In this document: positions 44,284-53,377 of the stretch, piece after piece | Layout of the letters: every line of letters starts with the position of its first letter | Numbering within the stretch: the first letter of the stretch is position 1 | From: Phycisphaerae bacterium | GTDB lineage: Bacteria > Chloroflexota > Anaerolineae > 4572-78 > J111 | Direction of reading: 5' to 3' | Assembly (NCBI GenBank): GCA_028285035.1 | Contig: JANQQF010000078.1 | Coordinates: 218,126 to 282,125 of the forward strand | DNA: 64,000 bases | Notes under the pieces: model-generated | Databases searched by the model: none | What the model was told of the DNA's origin: nothing | What the model saw: the letters and a program-made list of their open reading frames with translations, nothing else | Translations under genes and position numbers: made by a program

Positions 44284-45300
44284 ATGACAGGCTCAATTGT
44301 TATTGAACAAATCACTAGTCAGATCCTACAAAATAATGCATTAGGTGATCCCACCACGCGACAAATTCCTGTGTACTTGCCTCCAAACTATCATCGTAGT
44401 GACACCCGCTTTCCAGTTGTGTATTTATTGACTGGCTTCACAGGACGGGGTACTTTGATGATTAATGACTCGGTTTTTGACGAAAACATTCAGGAACGTC
44501 TAGATCGCCTTATTCTCTCCAAGACAATCCAGCCAATGATCGTGGTGATGCCAGATTGCTTTACCCGTTATGGGGGGAGCCAATACCTTAACTCAACGGC
44601 AACGGGGCGTTACGAGGATCATCTTATCGCGGAATTGGTGCCGAGAATCGATCAACAGTTTCGCACAAAGGCGGAAGCACCGTATCGAGCGATTGGGGGT
44701 AAATCCTCGGGCGGATATGGCGCATTGATCCAGGGGATGCGACACCCAGATGTCTTTGGGATTATCGCCTCGCACAGTGGCGATCTTTGGTTTGACTACG
44801 CCTATAAGCCCGACTTTGTGAAATTTCTCAACGCAACAGCGAGAAATAATATCACATCCTACGAAACCCTCCGAGATTTTCTCGACGTATTTTCGCCAAA
44901 AATGCATCCCAAGCCCAGAGATTTCTTTGATGTGATTCATATGGCGGCGATGGCAGCTTGCTATTCCCCAAACCCTGCCTCACCCACAGGATTTGACTTA
45001 CCTTTCCGATGGCATACCGGTGAGGTACGACCAAATGTCTGGCAAAGATGGCTTAATCAAGACCCACTGGAAATGTTAGCCATCCCCACCAATGTAGAGG
45101 CATTGCGTCAAATGAAGCAGATTTTTATTGACTGTGGGAATCGTGATGAATACGCCTTACATCTGGGGGCGCGCTTGTTTAGCCAGCGATTAAGCCAGCT
45201 GCGGATTGAGCACCATTATGAAGAATTTGATGGGGGGCATCGTCATACCCAATATCGTTACGACACCTCCCTAAAAGTCATTTCGGAGGCATTTATCTAA
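44284..45300 (+). CDS. Alpha/beta-hydrolase esterase of the esterase D / antigen-85-like family
   Basis: 338 aa, no signal peptide. PVYLPPNYHRS at the start; nucleophile elbow GKSSG with Ser141 (GGKSSGGYGAL); acid region DCGNRDEYALHLGARLF; catalytic His in FDGGHRHTQYRY. This is a putative esterase fold acting on small esters or S-formyl-like substrates; specificity unknown. GAGGT lies about 7 nt before the ATG. A 292-bp divergent region with the DPM1-like gene precedes it; I see no strong -35/-10 pair there. Confidence 0.88.
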   Translation: MTGSIVIEQITSQILQNNALGDPTTRQIPVYLPPNYHRSDTRFPVVYLLTGFTGRGTLMINDSVFDENIQERLDRLILSKTIQPMIVVMPDCFTRYGGSQYLNSTATGRYEDHLIAELVPRIDQQFRTKAEAPYRAIGGKSSGGYGALIQGMRHPDVFGIIASHSGDLWFDYAYKPDFVKFLNATARNNITSYETLRDFLDVFSPKMHPKPRDFFDVIHMAAMAACYSPNPASPTGFDLPFRWHTGEVRPNVWQRWLNQDPLEMLAIPTNVEALRQMKQIFIDCGNRDEYALHLGARLFSQRLSQLRIEHHYEEFDGGHRHTQYRYDTSLKVISEAFI

Positions 45301-45381
45301 ACATTTTTCTTTAAAAGTAAAGGTTTTTCTAGTGAACCGTGTATCATTAGGAATGCCACATTTTATTGGAGGAGTGTTGTC

Positions 45382-46830
45382 ATGATCTGCCACATCAGGA
45401 CTCGAAACCCTATTTTTGGAGTAGGGATTTCATTATCTCTTTTACTTGTGTTTACCGCTTGTTCATTTACCGATCTCCCGCCAGCAACACCGACTCGCAT
45501 CACCCCGCCGACCCTTATGCCAACCCCAACCCAAGTTGAAGCCACGCCATTGGCAAACTCACCAACCGCAACCCCCTCGCCAACATTACTCCCAACACCA
45601 ACTGCTGCTCCACCAACACCTACCCCCATTACCCAGCAGGGCGATCGATTTTTACAATCGTCTACGGGTGACACAATCAGGTCCACTATCACCCCGGTTT
45701 TAAGTGTTGACCATAGCAACATTCTTACCATAGAGTGTGAGGTTGTTGACAACGGCCTCAATTTGCGAGAGGGGCCTGATGCAACATTTAATCCGATTAC
45801 AACCTTGTCATCTGGCACAATTCTTTCGGCTCGAAAATGCTCTCCCGCCGCCGACTGGCTCTTAGTTGAAACATCGGATCAAATGATCGGTTGGGTCAGT
45901 GCCAATTTTATCGCCTGTCAGCGTGACCCTATCATTCTGCCCACGGCCAACGGTCTACGACCGGCCCCGCGACCAACATCAACCTCAACAGTAGTCCCAA
46001 CATCAACCCCATTACCGATTGTTACCAACGTAGAGAGTCCGCTGATGCCTGGGTTAATCAGCCAGGATTATTGGCAAGGGGAGTACTACGACAATCCCAG
46101 TTTGTTGAATGAACCTGTTCTGGTTCGTCAAGATGCTGAGCTTAATTTTGACTGGATTTTAGATAGCCCTGCCCCAGAAATTCCAGCCGATGATTTTTCT
46201 GTGCGTTGGACCCGCGTGTTTGATTTTATCGAAAGTGGGGATTATCGCTTTTATGCCGAGGCCGATGATGGTATCCGGCTCTATATTGATGGGTGGCAAA
46301 TTATCGACGCTTGGGGAACAGGACCAGCGACCACCCGTATTGGCGATTTTGCCGACATCCAAAAAGGTCTACATACGGTAACTGTCGAATATTTTGAGTC
46401 GGGCGGGCACGCTCGGATCAAAGTTTGGGGCGAACGGCGAGATATTCCTAGCACGGGCTGGCAGGGTGAATATTACGATAATGAGGATCTACGGGATCCG
46501 ACTGCTTTTATTCGCCAACACGATACCCTTGATTTTGATTGGGGGGATAGCTCACCTGGTGACGGCTTAGGCGGAAACAATTTCTCGGTCCGGTGGACCG
46601 GCGAATTTTACTTCCTTCAAGATGATTATCGGTTTTACGCCACAATTGCGGATCGAGATCGTGTTAAGATTTATCTGGATGGTTGGCTGATCCTTGATGA
46701 GTACGCTGAGGAAGAAAAAACAGTTGAAGGCTTCTTTGACAATGTTGGGGCGGGCAATCATACCGTTGTGGTTGAATATCAGGAAAATGTTGGCGAGGCA
46801 AAGATTAAAGTCGGCTGGGAACAGGACTAA
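45382..46830 (+). CDS. Lipoprotein with SH3b domain and two PA14 domains
   Basis: 482 aa. Signal sequence ending LLLVFTAC, with Cys27 as lipidation site; Thr/Pro/Ala stalk (~32-90); SH3b-type domain (~113-178: NGLNLREGPDATFNP, GWVSANFIAC); second Thr/Pro linker; two PA14 beta-barrels in tandem (~222-355 and ~358-480), each beginning W[QG]GEYYDN and having FSVRWT and VKIYLDGW-like strands. PA14 domains bind glycans or proteins. Suits a cell-surface glycan-binding adhesin. GGAGGAG precedes the ATG. Confidence 0.9.
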   Translation: MICHIRTRNPIFGVGISLSLLLVFTACSFTDLPPATPTRITPPTLMPTPTQVEATPLANSPTATPSPTLLPTPTAAPPTPTPITQQGDRFLQSSTGDTIRSTITPVLSVDHSNILTIECEVVDNGLNLREGPDATFNPITTLSSGTILSARKCSPAADWLLVETSDQMIGWVSANFIACQRDPIILPTANGLRPAPRPTSTSTVVPTSTPLPIVTNVESPLMPGLISQDYWQGEYYDNPSLLNEPVLVRQDAELNFDWILDSPAPEIPADDFSVRWTRVFDFIESGDYRFYAEADDGIRLYIDGWQIIDAWGTGPATTRIGDFADIQKGLHTVTVEYFESGGHARIKVWGERRDIPSTGWQGEYYDNEDLRDPTAFIRQHDTLDFDWGDSSPGDGLGGNNFSVRWTGEFYFLQDDYRFYATIADRDRVKIYLDGWLILDEYAEEEKTVEGFFDNVGAGNHTVVVEYQENVGEAKIKVGWEQD

Positions 46831-46850
46831 GTGGGATTCAAAAATCAATA

Positions 46851-46890
46851 AAAAACGGGCGCAACAGGCAATACATTGCGCCCGTTTTTT
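46851..46890. terminator. Bidirectional rho-independent terminator
   Basis: A 14-bp stem AAAAACGGGCGCAA / TTGCGCCCGTTTTT with an 11-nt loop (46851-46864 pairs with 46876-46889). T-tracts run on both strands, between convergent genes (PA14 lipoprotein, plus; small secreted protein, minus). Confidence 0.93.
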
Positions 46891-46906
46891 ATCTTCAAAA
46901 CAATCT

Positions 46907-47371
46907 CTACTCCAAAGTCACCGACACATTTTGAACTTGATTTGCACCTGTCGGTAACATAAATTCGCTACTGGTTCCTAAAACATTGCCATCTGGCCCA
47001 TCTTTGACGACCCAGCGAAATGGACCCGTACCAAAATCCTTTACTTCAACAATCCAGGTTTGACTACCCGACGTCGACCCTTGCCAGCCATCGACCAGCT
47101 GCCAGCCGCCATCGGAGTCTTCCCATTCTACGCTGGCCCACAGGCCACCCTGCACAGGCTGGGCACTTAATACAATTGCTGCGGTAGGTGGATCGCCATC
47201 ATCGTCATCATCATCCGACTCCTTCGGCTCCTCTGTTGGGATTGGATCCCGGGGTGGCAACTCTGGGCCAGCCTGGACAAAGTGGGGTCCAACCAACAAA
47301 AATGCAACTGTACTAAAGATAAAGAGGGTCAAACCCAATCTGAATAGCTGGGATTGGCATTTATCATTCAT
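46907..47371 (-). CDS. Small secreted protein with acidic linker, unknown function
   Basis: 154 aa. Signal peptide ending HFVQAG; Pro/Asp-rich linker with a run of Asp (SDDDDDDGD); then ~85 residues of Gly/Trp-rich beta structure (WASVEWEDSDGGW, TWIVEVKDF, FRWVVKDGPDG), reminiscent of a small carbohydrate- or protein-binding beta sandwich. AAGGAGA is 7 nt before the ATG. It is 53 bp after the glycine-rich protein gene, probably in one transcript. No family recognised. Confidence 0.75.
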   Translation of the reverse strand: MNDKCQSQLFRLGLTLFIFSTVAFLLVGPHFVQAGPELPPRDPIPTEEPKESDDDDDDGDPPTAAIVLSAQPVQGGLWASVEWEDSDGGWQLVDGWQGSTSGSQTWIVEVKDFGTGPFRWVVKDGPDGNVLGTSSEFMLPTGANQVQNVSVTLE

Positions 47372-47424
47372 TGAAAGGTCTCCTTAAAGTAGGTTCATTG
47401 TTTCTCATTTTATCAACAACCCGC

Positions 47425-49662
47425 CTAATTTGAAACTGTGGTTGATGAGATATTATTGTATGCATCACCCGTGACCTCGTGCTTTTCTAGGACAGCTCCA
47501 TAGGTCGTCGCGCTATTTGAGGTGTCAACCTGAACATAAACGGTTGTTCCAACAGCGATTGGCGTCACAAAGTTGCTCTCAGGCGCAGCTCTGTAGAAGG
47601 CATCATCAATGGTCAAGGTTATCAATCCCCCGGCCTCAATTGGCACGGAGGTTACTCCCCAAACGGCCCCTTGGGTGCCTACATCAAACCATTCCTGATT
47701 AACCCCTGTTGGTACTGTTGTTGGGTTGACATACAGGTCGATAAAGAAGGCATCTGCCACCGCCGCGTCCCCAACATTCTGGATCGTCACGGTGATTGCG
47801 TCTGGTTTGGCGTCAATGTTGGCCACGACCAAATCTGGGGCCACAGCATAATTTCGGTAAATTGCAGGCAAATACGTTTGTCGGATATTGTATTCGTAGG
47901 CTCCGATGTCACAGCTTGTTTGCTGAGGTCGAGTCACCTCACGTTGATCTGTCGCTGGACAAACGAGATCATTACCCGCATCAATCGCCGGGCTGCCGCT
48001 CATTAAAGAATTGACCAACGTTTTACCACCATTTTTGCCAAGAACACCTGTATTTGGATCGCTGGTCACCGAGATAGCCCCCGCGCCTTCACACCCCGAA
48101 TGACTTTCGACCAAATTATTCGAGCCAGCGATAACCGGTGTTCCGGTGAAAATCGAGGCGCTGATACAATCTGAGACCCCATTTGCGGTATTGGCCATAA
48201 TCGTATTGGCATAAGCCAGTCCGGCAAAATTAGCAAACCCGTCGGCTAGGTTATACATGGCCCCACCGCCATTGGCCGCTGTGTTATCAACCAACGTAGC
48301 GTTCAAAATAGCAATGTTGCCATTCAAATTAAAAATGGCACCGCCTAAACCTTGGCCAGCCTGGGCATCACTACCACCAGACGCACCACCAATGGCTTGG
48401 TTACTGGATAACGTACTATTGGTAATAAGCAAGGTACCGGTCATATTGAAGATCGCGCCACCAAAACCGGCACCACCACCACCGGCCGCGTCGCCTAATG
48501 TTGCACCATTACCAGCACCAAAACCGCCAAGGCCATCATAACCACCGCCGCCCCCGCCAAAGCCGCCGTCACCACCAAACCCAACAACACCAACATCACT
48601 ACCACCGCCGCCGCCAAAACCGCCAAAGCCGCCTAAAGCAGCGCCGCCGCCGCCAAAGCCGCCATTACCACCCTCGAAGAAGATACCGCCGCCGCCGCCG
48701 CCGCCGCCAAAGCCGCCAGCACCACCGACACAGCAGCCAAGCACAGCACCGATACCACCACCGCCGCCGCCGCCGCCATCGTTACCCACACCGCCATCAC
48801 CACCAGCCCCGGCCGTAGTTCCATCGACACCGATACCAAATTCACCGCCGCCAAAACCACCGGCCCCGCCATCACCACCAGCCTGATCGCCACCATCGGC
48901 GCCATCGGTCATCCAGCCACCGCCACCGCCGCCGCCGCCTTCAGCAAAGCCGCCGCCGCCGTCACCGCCGTCACCGCCGAAGCCGCCACCGCCGCCACCG
49001 CCAGTTATGTTATCGAGCTCATCAACCGAACTACCACCATTTCCACCCATACCACCGCCACCAGCGGGGGTGGCCCCACCAGCCCCGCCCACAGCCGCGT
49101 TACTATAGATTGTGGTTCTATTTAGGTGAAGCTGACCATTATTAAAGATCGCACCCCCCATACCAGCCCCACCACCACCGCCGGTACCACCTTGGGCGTG
49201 GCCATTCGTTAGCATAACATCGTACAATCGCAAATCACCGCCGGGAATAACCACTGTCCCACCAGTTGAGCCATTAATCTCATTATCTATCTCATCACCA
49301 ACAACCGAGAAAATACGGAAGGTCTCTGTTGCGCTGGTCGAGCGCATAATTGTCGCCCCATTCCCTGAAATGATAATCGTACTGGTAATGGCCGGTAATC
49401 CGGTTGGGCCAAACCAGTAATTATCAGGATTGGTCAAGGTATAGTCACAGGTGGACAAGCCCGTTGGATTGAGCACGATGGTATCGCCTGCCGGGTCCAC
49501 ATTCGCATCGTTAATGGCTTGTACTAATGCGGAAACATCACCGCAAGTGACATTAAATGTTGCAGCTTCAGCTACGGGGAGTTGAGATTGGAACAAAACG
49601 AGGGTCATGAGAGCCAGAGTTAGTCCAAAAAATAGGCTCAAAAATAAACGCTTCAGTGGCAT
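47425..49662 (-). CDS. Large secreted glycine-rich beta-helix protein with CARDB-like domain
   Basis: 745 aa. Signal peptide ends VAEA|AT; FNVTCGDVSALVQAINDAN starts a right-handed beta-helix of the choice-of-anchor Q / polymorphic outer-membrane type. Residues ~158-405 are extremely Gly-rich (GGGGGGFGG repeats). GAIFN-type turns and LVNSLMSGSPAIDAGND then CDIGAYEY close the helix; YLPAIYRNY at ~597-605; a CARDB-like sandwich to ~735. Exported surface protein, possibly adhesive or scaffold; no enzymatic motif. AAGGAG precedes the ATG and a good promoter lies at 49720-49748. Confidence 0.85.
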   Translation of the reverse strand: MPLKRLFLSLFFGLTLALMTLVLFQSQLPVAEAATFNVTCGDVSALVQAINDANVDPAGDTIVLNPTGLSTCDYTLTNPDNYWFGPTGLPAITSTIIISGNGATIMRSTSATETFRIFSVVGDEIDNEINGSTGGTVVIPGGDLRLYDVMLTNGHAQGGTGGGGGAGMGGAIFNNGQLHLNRTTIYSNAAVGGAGGATPAGGGGMGGNGGSSVDELDNITGGGGGGGFGGDGGDGGGGFAEGGGGGGGGWMTDGADGGDQAGGDGGAGGFGGGEFGIGVDGTTAGAGGDGGVGNDGGGGGGGGIGAVLGCCVGGAGGFGGGGGGGGIFFEGGNGGFGGGGAALGGFGGFGGGGGSDVGVVGFGGDGGFGGGGGGYDGLGGFGAGNGATLGDAAGGGGAGFGGAIFNMTGTLLITNSTLSSNQAIGGASGGSDAQAGQGLGGAIFNLNGNIAILNATLVDNTAANGGGAMYNLADGFANFAGLAYANTIMANTANGVSDCISASIFTGTPVIAGSNNLVESHSGCEGAGAISVTSDPNTGVLGKNGGKTLVNSLMSGSPAIDAGNDLVCPATDQREVTRPQQTSCDIGAYEYNIRQTYLPAIYRNYAVAPDLVVANIDAKPDAITVTIQNVGDAAVADAFFIDLYVNPTTVPTGVNQEWFDVGTQGAVWGVTSVPIEAGGLITLTIDDAFYRAAPESNFVTPIAVGTTVYVQVDTSNSATTYGAVLEKHEVTGDAYNNISSTTVSN

Positions 49663-49719
49663 AAACCTTCTCCTTAAGGTGAGTTATGGTTGGTATTGGG
49701 TAGATATGCACCATATTTC

Positions 49720-49748
49720 AATTTAACATAGTTGAAATTGACTGTCAA
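49720..49748 (-). promoter_or_regulatory. Promoter of the glycine-rich protein gene
   Basis: Minus strand: -35 TTGACA (49743-49748), 17-nt spacer, -10 TAAATT (49720-49725). The -35 lies in a short palindrome AATTGACTGTCAATT (49736-49750), which could be an operator. Confidence 0.55.
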
Positions 49749-49773
49749 TTGGGCTTGCAGTACCAAAATAGCT

Positions 49774-49785
49774 TTAAGTAAACCG
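49774..49785 (-). repeat. Dispersed motif CGGTTTACTTAA, copy 3 (minus strand)
   Basis: Plus strand reads TTAAGTAAACCG. Its flank resembles copy 2 at 6779 (AAAACTTxTTxCGG). Confidence 0.5.
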
Positions 49786-49848
49786 AAAAAGTTTTGAGAA
49801 AACGAAGGCCTGAAATGATGAAGATCATGCCTATTCAGGGCTATGAAT

Positions 49849-49859
49849 CGGTTTACTTA
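49849..49859 (+). repeat. Dispersed motif CGGTTTACTTA, copy 4
   Basis: CGGTTTACTTA followed by TTAATGATTCGCC. It lies 63 bp from copy 3 in opposite orientation, in the 393-bp space between the glycine-rich and DUF3179 genes. Nothing else in that space shows coding character. Confidence 0.5.
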
Positions 49860-49971
49860 TTAATGATTCGCCAAAATGTGGCCAGTCTTCGAGCCATTTG
49901 GACGAAGTCCTAAATTTTTATTTCGCATTATTTTACGAATCACTTAAGTACAACCAGGAATATATCCATGT

Positions 49972-50007
49972 TCAAAGAAAAGACCTCTTTTGTCAAGAAA
50001 GAGGTCT
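49972..50007 (-). terminator. Terminator of the DUF3179 selenoprotein gene
   Basis: 11-bp stem AAGACCTCTTT / AAAGAGGTCTT (49979-49989 with 49997-50007), 7-nt loop, then TTCTTTG on the minus strand, about 50 nt past the stop codon. The T-tract is modest. Confidence 0.7.
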
Positions 50008-50055
50008 TACATAAGATAAGGATTTTATTTTGGAGCAATCATATAGACCCTAGAC

Positions 50056-51675
50056 TTAGGGATCAACGCCATACAACTCCGTTTGGGGATAGAAACTAAA
50101 CCAGCCAAACCAATACGCCATATGCCCAGGTAAACGTTCCAACGTCTCACCATCTTCTCGGACCAACGCATCATCAGTCACCTCCCAGGTCTGACCGGTG
50201 TCATCAACCAATATCGCAGTTGAGTCTGCCGCAGACGCTGTGAAGGTATAATCGGCGCGATCATACGCGACCGCCCCGTGCCCCCCATCGCTGTGAACCA
50301 CAACCAAGCTTTGTCCACCATGCGTATCATTAACCACCTGCTCATCCGACAGGGTGGAGAGCGCATAAGCTTTGGGTTTATCATCAATCAGTTGCGTAAA
50401 TACCCAACTCTTGGTGGGCAATAATTCACTTCGTCGCCAAACCGGGAACATTGTTCCGGGATCGGCAAAGTATGCCGCATAGGCCGCCCCCGCCCTGTAA
50501 TCTCGGGTGAAGCCCGTTTCAAAGGACATCACTTTTGTATCTGGATTATTGGCATACCAATCTTCCCACGTGGTCAGGGTAACCGGGAGTCGTTCAAGCT
50601 GAATGCCACTACCGACCAAGCTACCAAACGCAGGCGTTCCCCACAACTGATGCCACAGGGTATCCGTCTGGCGATCATACATCAATTTGTTACTCCGATA
50701 GAGAAAACCGGAGGAACCAAAGGTAAAGTAATCTTCTGGCTTTGGCTGAGGCCCGGCCCCACCCGTTATTTCATAATCTTCAGGAATGTCGAGGCCATCC
50801 AGGCTCGTCTTGTACAGCACCGCTGCACCACAGAGCGTTCAGTAGGCCAGGGAGACAGGCTCGCCTCCCACCACATCATTGAACATTTCGTGCCAGTCCA
50901 GGAAACGGGCCGGATAGGCTCGGGTATCGCCATTGATGCTGACTCCAAACACCCGCTCGTCTGCCTCAAGATAGCTCGCTTCCTCTGGGCTAATCATCTC
51001 AGGGTTATCGAGGGCTGGAATACCGTCAACTCGAACGCCACCCCAAACAATTTCCTCCACCCTAGAGTCAGGATCAACTGACACATCCTGATAGACAAAC
51101 CGCAGAAAAGCCGGATCAATTTGGGCAAAAAGATTTGCTTTCCAGCCAGGATATCCCTCAAAACTCTCAATTTCAGGATGATTTCCGGCCCACTCTACCC
51201 ACGTAAACCAATCGCCATTAACAATATCGGCCCCAGTCAACGTACTCAACGCAAAACTTAATTCATCCTGCATATTCCGTTGGTAGCGCATCACATCAAC
51301 CAAGCCAGCCACAAACCGTTGATCGCCCGAATCACGAATGATAATTAAGGCTTCTTCGAATCGTGCGGGAGCATCGGTAAACAAAAGCTCATTGAGCAAT
51401 TCACCGTGAGGCAAATCTGCCACTTCTGTTTCAACCTCTTCTGTCGCAGTTGCCACCTCGGCCTCAGTAGCTGTAGGCTCGGGTGCGTCGGTTGCCGTCG
51501 CTGGAGCTTCCGTTTCCGCCACCTCGACCACCACTTCCTCTGTCGGCTCAACTTCGACTTCTTCTTCTACCTGTGTTGCCGTGGAATTATCCACAGGCTC
51601 GACTGTCGGAGTCCCTGCCACACTGTTACACCCTACAAGCAGCAGAGTTACTCCAAGCCACAATTGTTTTTTCAC
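50056..51675 (-). CDS. DUF3179 lipoprotein, probable selenoprotein (in-frame UGA at 50839-50841)
   Basis: One reading frame of 539 residues from a GTG at 51675 (AAGGAG 8 nt upstream) to a stop at 50056, broken only by a TGA at 50839-50841. Residues 1-16 are a lipoprotein signal (LLLVGC), then a Glu/Thr-rich stalk (~25-95), then DUF3179: RVFGVSINGDTRAYPARFL, WHEMFNDVVGG, VSLAY, UGA279, TLCGAAVLY, and after it SSGFLYRSNKLMYDRQT and GFTRDY. The family normally has Cys-x-x-Cys here, so decoding UGA as Sec gives U279-x-x-C282, a redox motif. A 7-bp hairpin (GUGCAGC/GCUGUAC, loop GGU) begins 10 nt and reaches its loop 17 nt after the UGA, fitting bacterial SECIS rules. Both halves stay well conserved, so a pseudogene is unlikely. 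Function of DUF3179 unknown; extracytoplasmic redox role inferred. Confidence 0.82.
50812..50841 (-). promoter_or_regulatory. Sec UGA codon and candidate bacterial SECIS hairpin
   Basis: UGA at 50841-50839; stem GUGCAGC (50828-50822) with GCUGUAC (50818-50812), one G-U pair, apical loop GGU (50821-50819). UGA-to-loop distance is 17 nt and the loop starts with G, as recalled for the bSECIS consensus (16-37 nt, G in the first two loop bases). Confidence 0.68.
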
Positions 51676-51732
51676 GCCATGATCTCCTTTATCACTAAAT
51701 GTATTTGGGCTCCGCCTCACCCTACCAACCAA

Positions 51733-52123
51733 TAATTACGGAAAAGTTACCAAAAGATGAGGATCAGGTTAAGCAAAATGAAAGAAGTCAGCATTTATGC
51801 TAAAGATGGCTCTGTATCAAACGCAGTTAACTACAAATTGGCAACAAATTGATCGAATTGACCCGAAAAAGATAAAAAATTAGTGGAAATTCGTATAATT
51901 CGTTGCAAAAAATAATCGACCACAATTTAATGCTGTCATACCGTGTTTAAGTGTGTCTAAAATTCTGTGCATTTAACCCATAGGTCCTTATGCTACCCAA
52001 AAGTACCTAACGGGGCCTTGCCTTGGTCAAGGCTATTTTGATAGAGTCTGTTAAGACTGTTTTAAGATAGGGTAACGAGTAAATCTAAAAAATTAATAAT
52101 TGACCAAGAAAAGGAGCAACCTT
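51733..52123. other. Divergent intergenic region
   Basis: About 390 bp between the minus-strand selenoprotein and the plus-strand lectin-like protein gene. It holds a TATAAT at 51894-51899 without a matching -35, a GCCTTGGTCAAGGC palindrome (52020-52033), and TTGATA (52038-52043) followed at 19 nt by TAAGAT, a possible promoter for the 52124 gene. No coding frame seen. Confidence 0.4.
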
Positions 52124-53362
52124 ATGAAAGGCATTTCAACTTCTGACTTCCTACTCTTCACCGTTTTCATCGGTGCTGCCTTGTTCTTTTTCGGTGGGGG
52201 ACTCCCACCGAGCTTAACTGAGCAAACAGCCGCCAGCGAACCGATTGCAGTGCAAGCTGTGGTCGGGTCGACGTTTAGCTACCAGGGCTTTCTTGAACAA
52301 AACAGTTCACCGATCGATGGCCAAAATCAATGTGATGGACAATTTAGTCTGTGGAATGCAGCCAGTAGCGGTAGTCAGTTTGGCAGTACCCAAACGATTA
52401 CCAATATCGATTTTAATGATGGCTATTTTACCGTCGACTTAAATGACAGTGACCAGTTCGGATCAAACCCCTTCACCGGCACCCCGCTATGGTTACAAAT
52501 CGCTATTCGCTGTCCCGCAGGTAGCGGTAGCTACACCACTTTGGGCCGTCAAGCCTTAAACGCAACACCCTACGCGTTACACAGTCTGTCATCCAGCGGC
52601 CCCAACGTTACCCAAATTTCAGCAAACACAACCCTGACCGACGACCAGGCGGGGATGATTGAGATTTCAGGAGCCACCACAGTCACGCTCCCAGATGCCA
52701 GTACCGTCAATGTGGGCACAACCTTTATCCTCAAAAATGTCGACACCTCTGGCAACACTGTAACGATCAGCGGTACGCTTGATGACCGAGACAACCCTAT
52801 CCTCGCGCATCAAGACGCCAGCATCACGATTGTTAGTGATGGCTCACGCTGGAATATTACGGGGCAGTACGAACCATTGCCGATGATTTTATACAACAAT
52901 GGCACAGCCACCACGGGTCAAATTGCCGCTAGTCTTGGTGATGTAAGATCAGCGGCTGATGCCCTCTGCGCGGCTGAAAAGCCTGCGGGCTACACCAATG
53001 CCAGAGCATTGATTTCGGTTCAGGATAGTGATGAGATTCGGGATATGCCAGGAAACTATAATGTTCCGGTTGGTCGGGAAATTCGCTCAAAAAGTGATCA
53101 AATTATAGCGGACACCTGGAATGAGTTGTTAGATGGGGACATTGAGATTGAACTAGAAAACGCGGGGATGAACGTTTCAGCCTGGTACTCTGGCTCAAAT
53201 TCGGATGGTAGCCTCAGTTCAAATAACTGTAGCAACTGGACCTCAGCCAGCAACTTGGCAGATGGTCAAATTGGTCGAGATGACCAAGTTGATAATCGTT
53301 GGATTTCCGACGGAAACTTTAGCTGTGATTTTGACTTCCAACTCCTTTGTATTGCGCACTAG
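52124..53362 (+). CDS. Secreted protein with tail-fibre-like module and DUF1554/lectin-like C-terminus
   Basis: 412 aa from the ATG at 52124, with AAGGAG 7 nt upstream. Hydrophobic export segment (LLFTVFIGAALFFF). A ~110-aa module FSYQGFLEQN, CDGQFSLWN, LWLQIAIRCPAG, TLGRQALNATPYALHS is a widespread secreted-protein unit. A short beta region (~165-255) follows. The C-terminal ~150 residues (ADALCAAEKPAGYTNARAL, AWYSGSNSDGS, NCSNWTSAS, FDFQLLCIAH) with six Cys look like the DUF1554 / C-type-lectin-like fold. Likely surface or released ligand-binding protein. The next gene follows by 15 bp. Confidence 0.82.
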   Translation: MKGISTSDFLLFTVFIGAALFFFGGGLPPSLTEQTAASEPIAVQAVVGSTFSYQGFLEQNSSPIDGQNQCDGQFSLWNAASSGSQFGSTQTITNIDFNDGYFTVDLNDSDQFGSNPFTGTPLWLQIAIRCPAGSGSYTTLGRQALNATPYALHSLSSSGPNVTQISANTTLTDDQAGMIEISGATTVTLPDASTVNVGTTFILKNVDTSGNTVTISGTLDDRDNPILAHQDASITIVSDGSRWNITGQYEPLPMILYNNGTATTGQIAASLGDVRSAADALCAAEKPAGYTNARALISVQDSDEIRDMPGNYNVPVGREIRSKSDQIIADTWNELLDGDIEIELENAGMNVSAWYSGSNSDGSLSSNNCSNWTSASNLADGQIGRDDQVDNRWISDGNFSCDFDFQLLCIAH

Positions 53363-53377
53363 AAAGGAGCCATCATT

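Noticed and set aside
48257..48905. Proline/histidine-rich and alanine/valine-rich frames opposite or shifted to the glycine-rich protein
   Set aside because: Artefacts of GGC-repeat codons read in other frames; only the minus-strand frame has signal peptide, domains and ribosome site.
50056..50820. Treating the second part of DUF3179 as an independent gene with its own GTG start
   Set aside because: The GTG at 50818-50820 lies inside the conserved motif, has no ribosome site, and leaves the domain cut in two; the same frame continues through the UGA.
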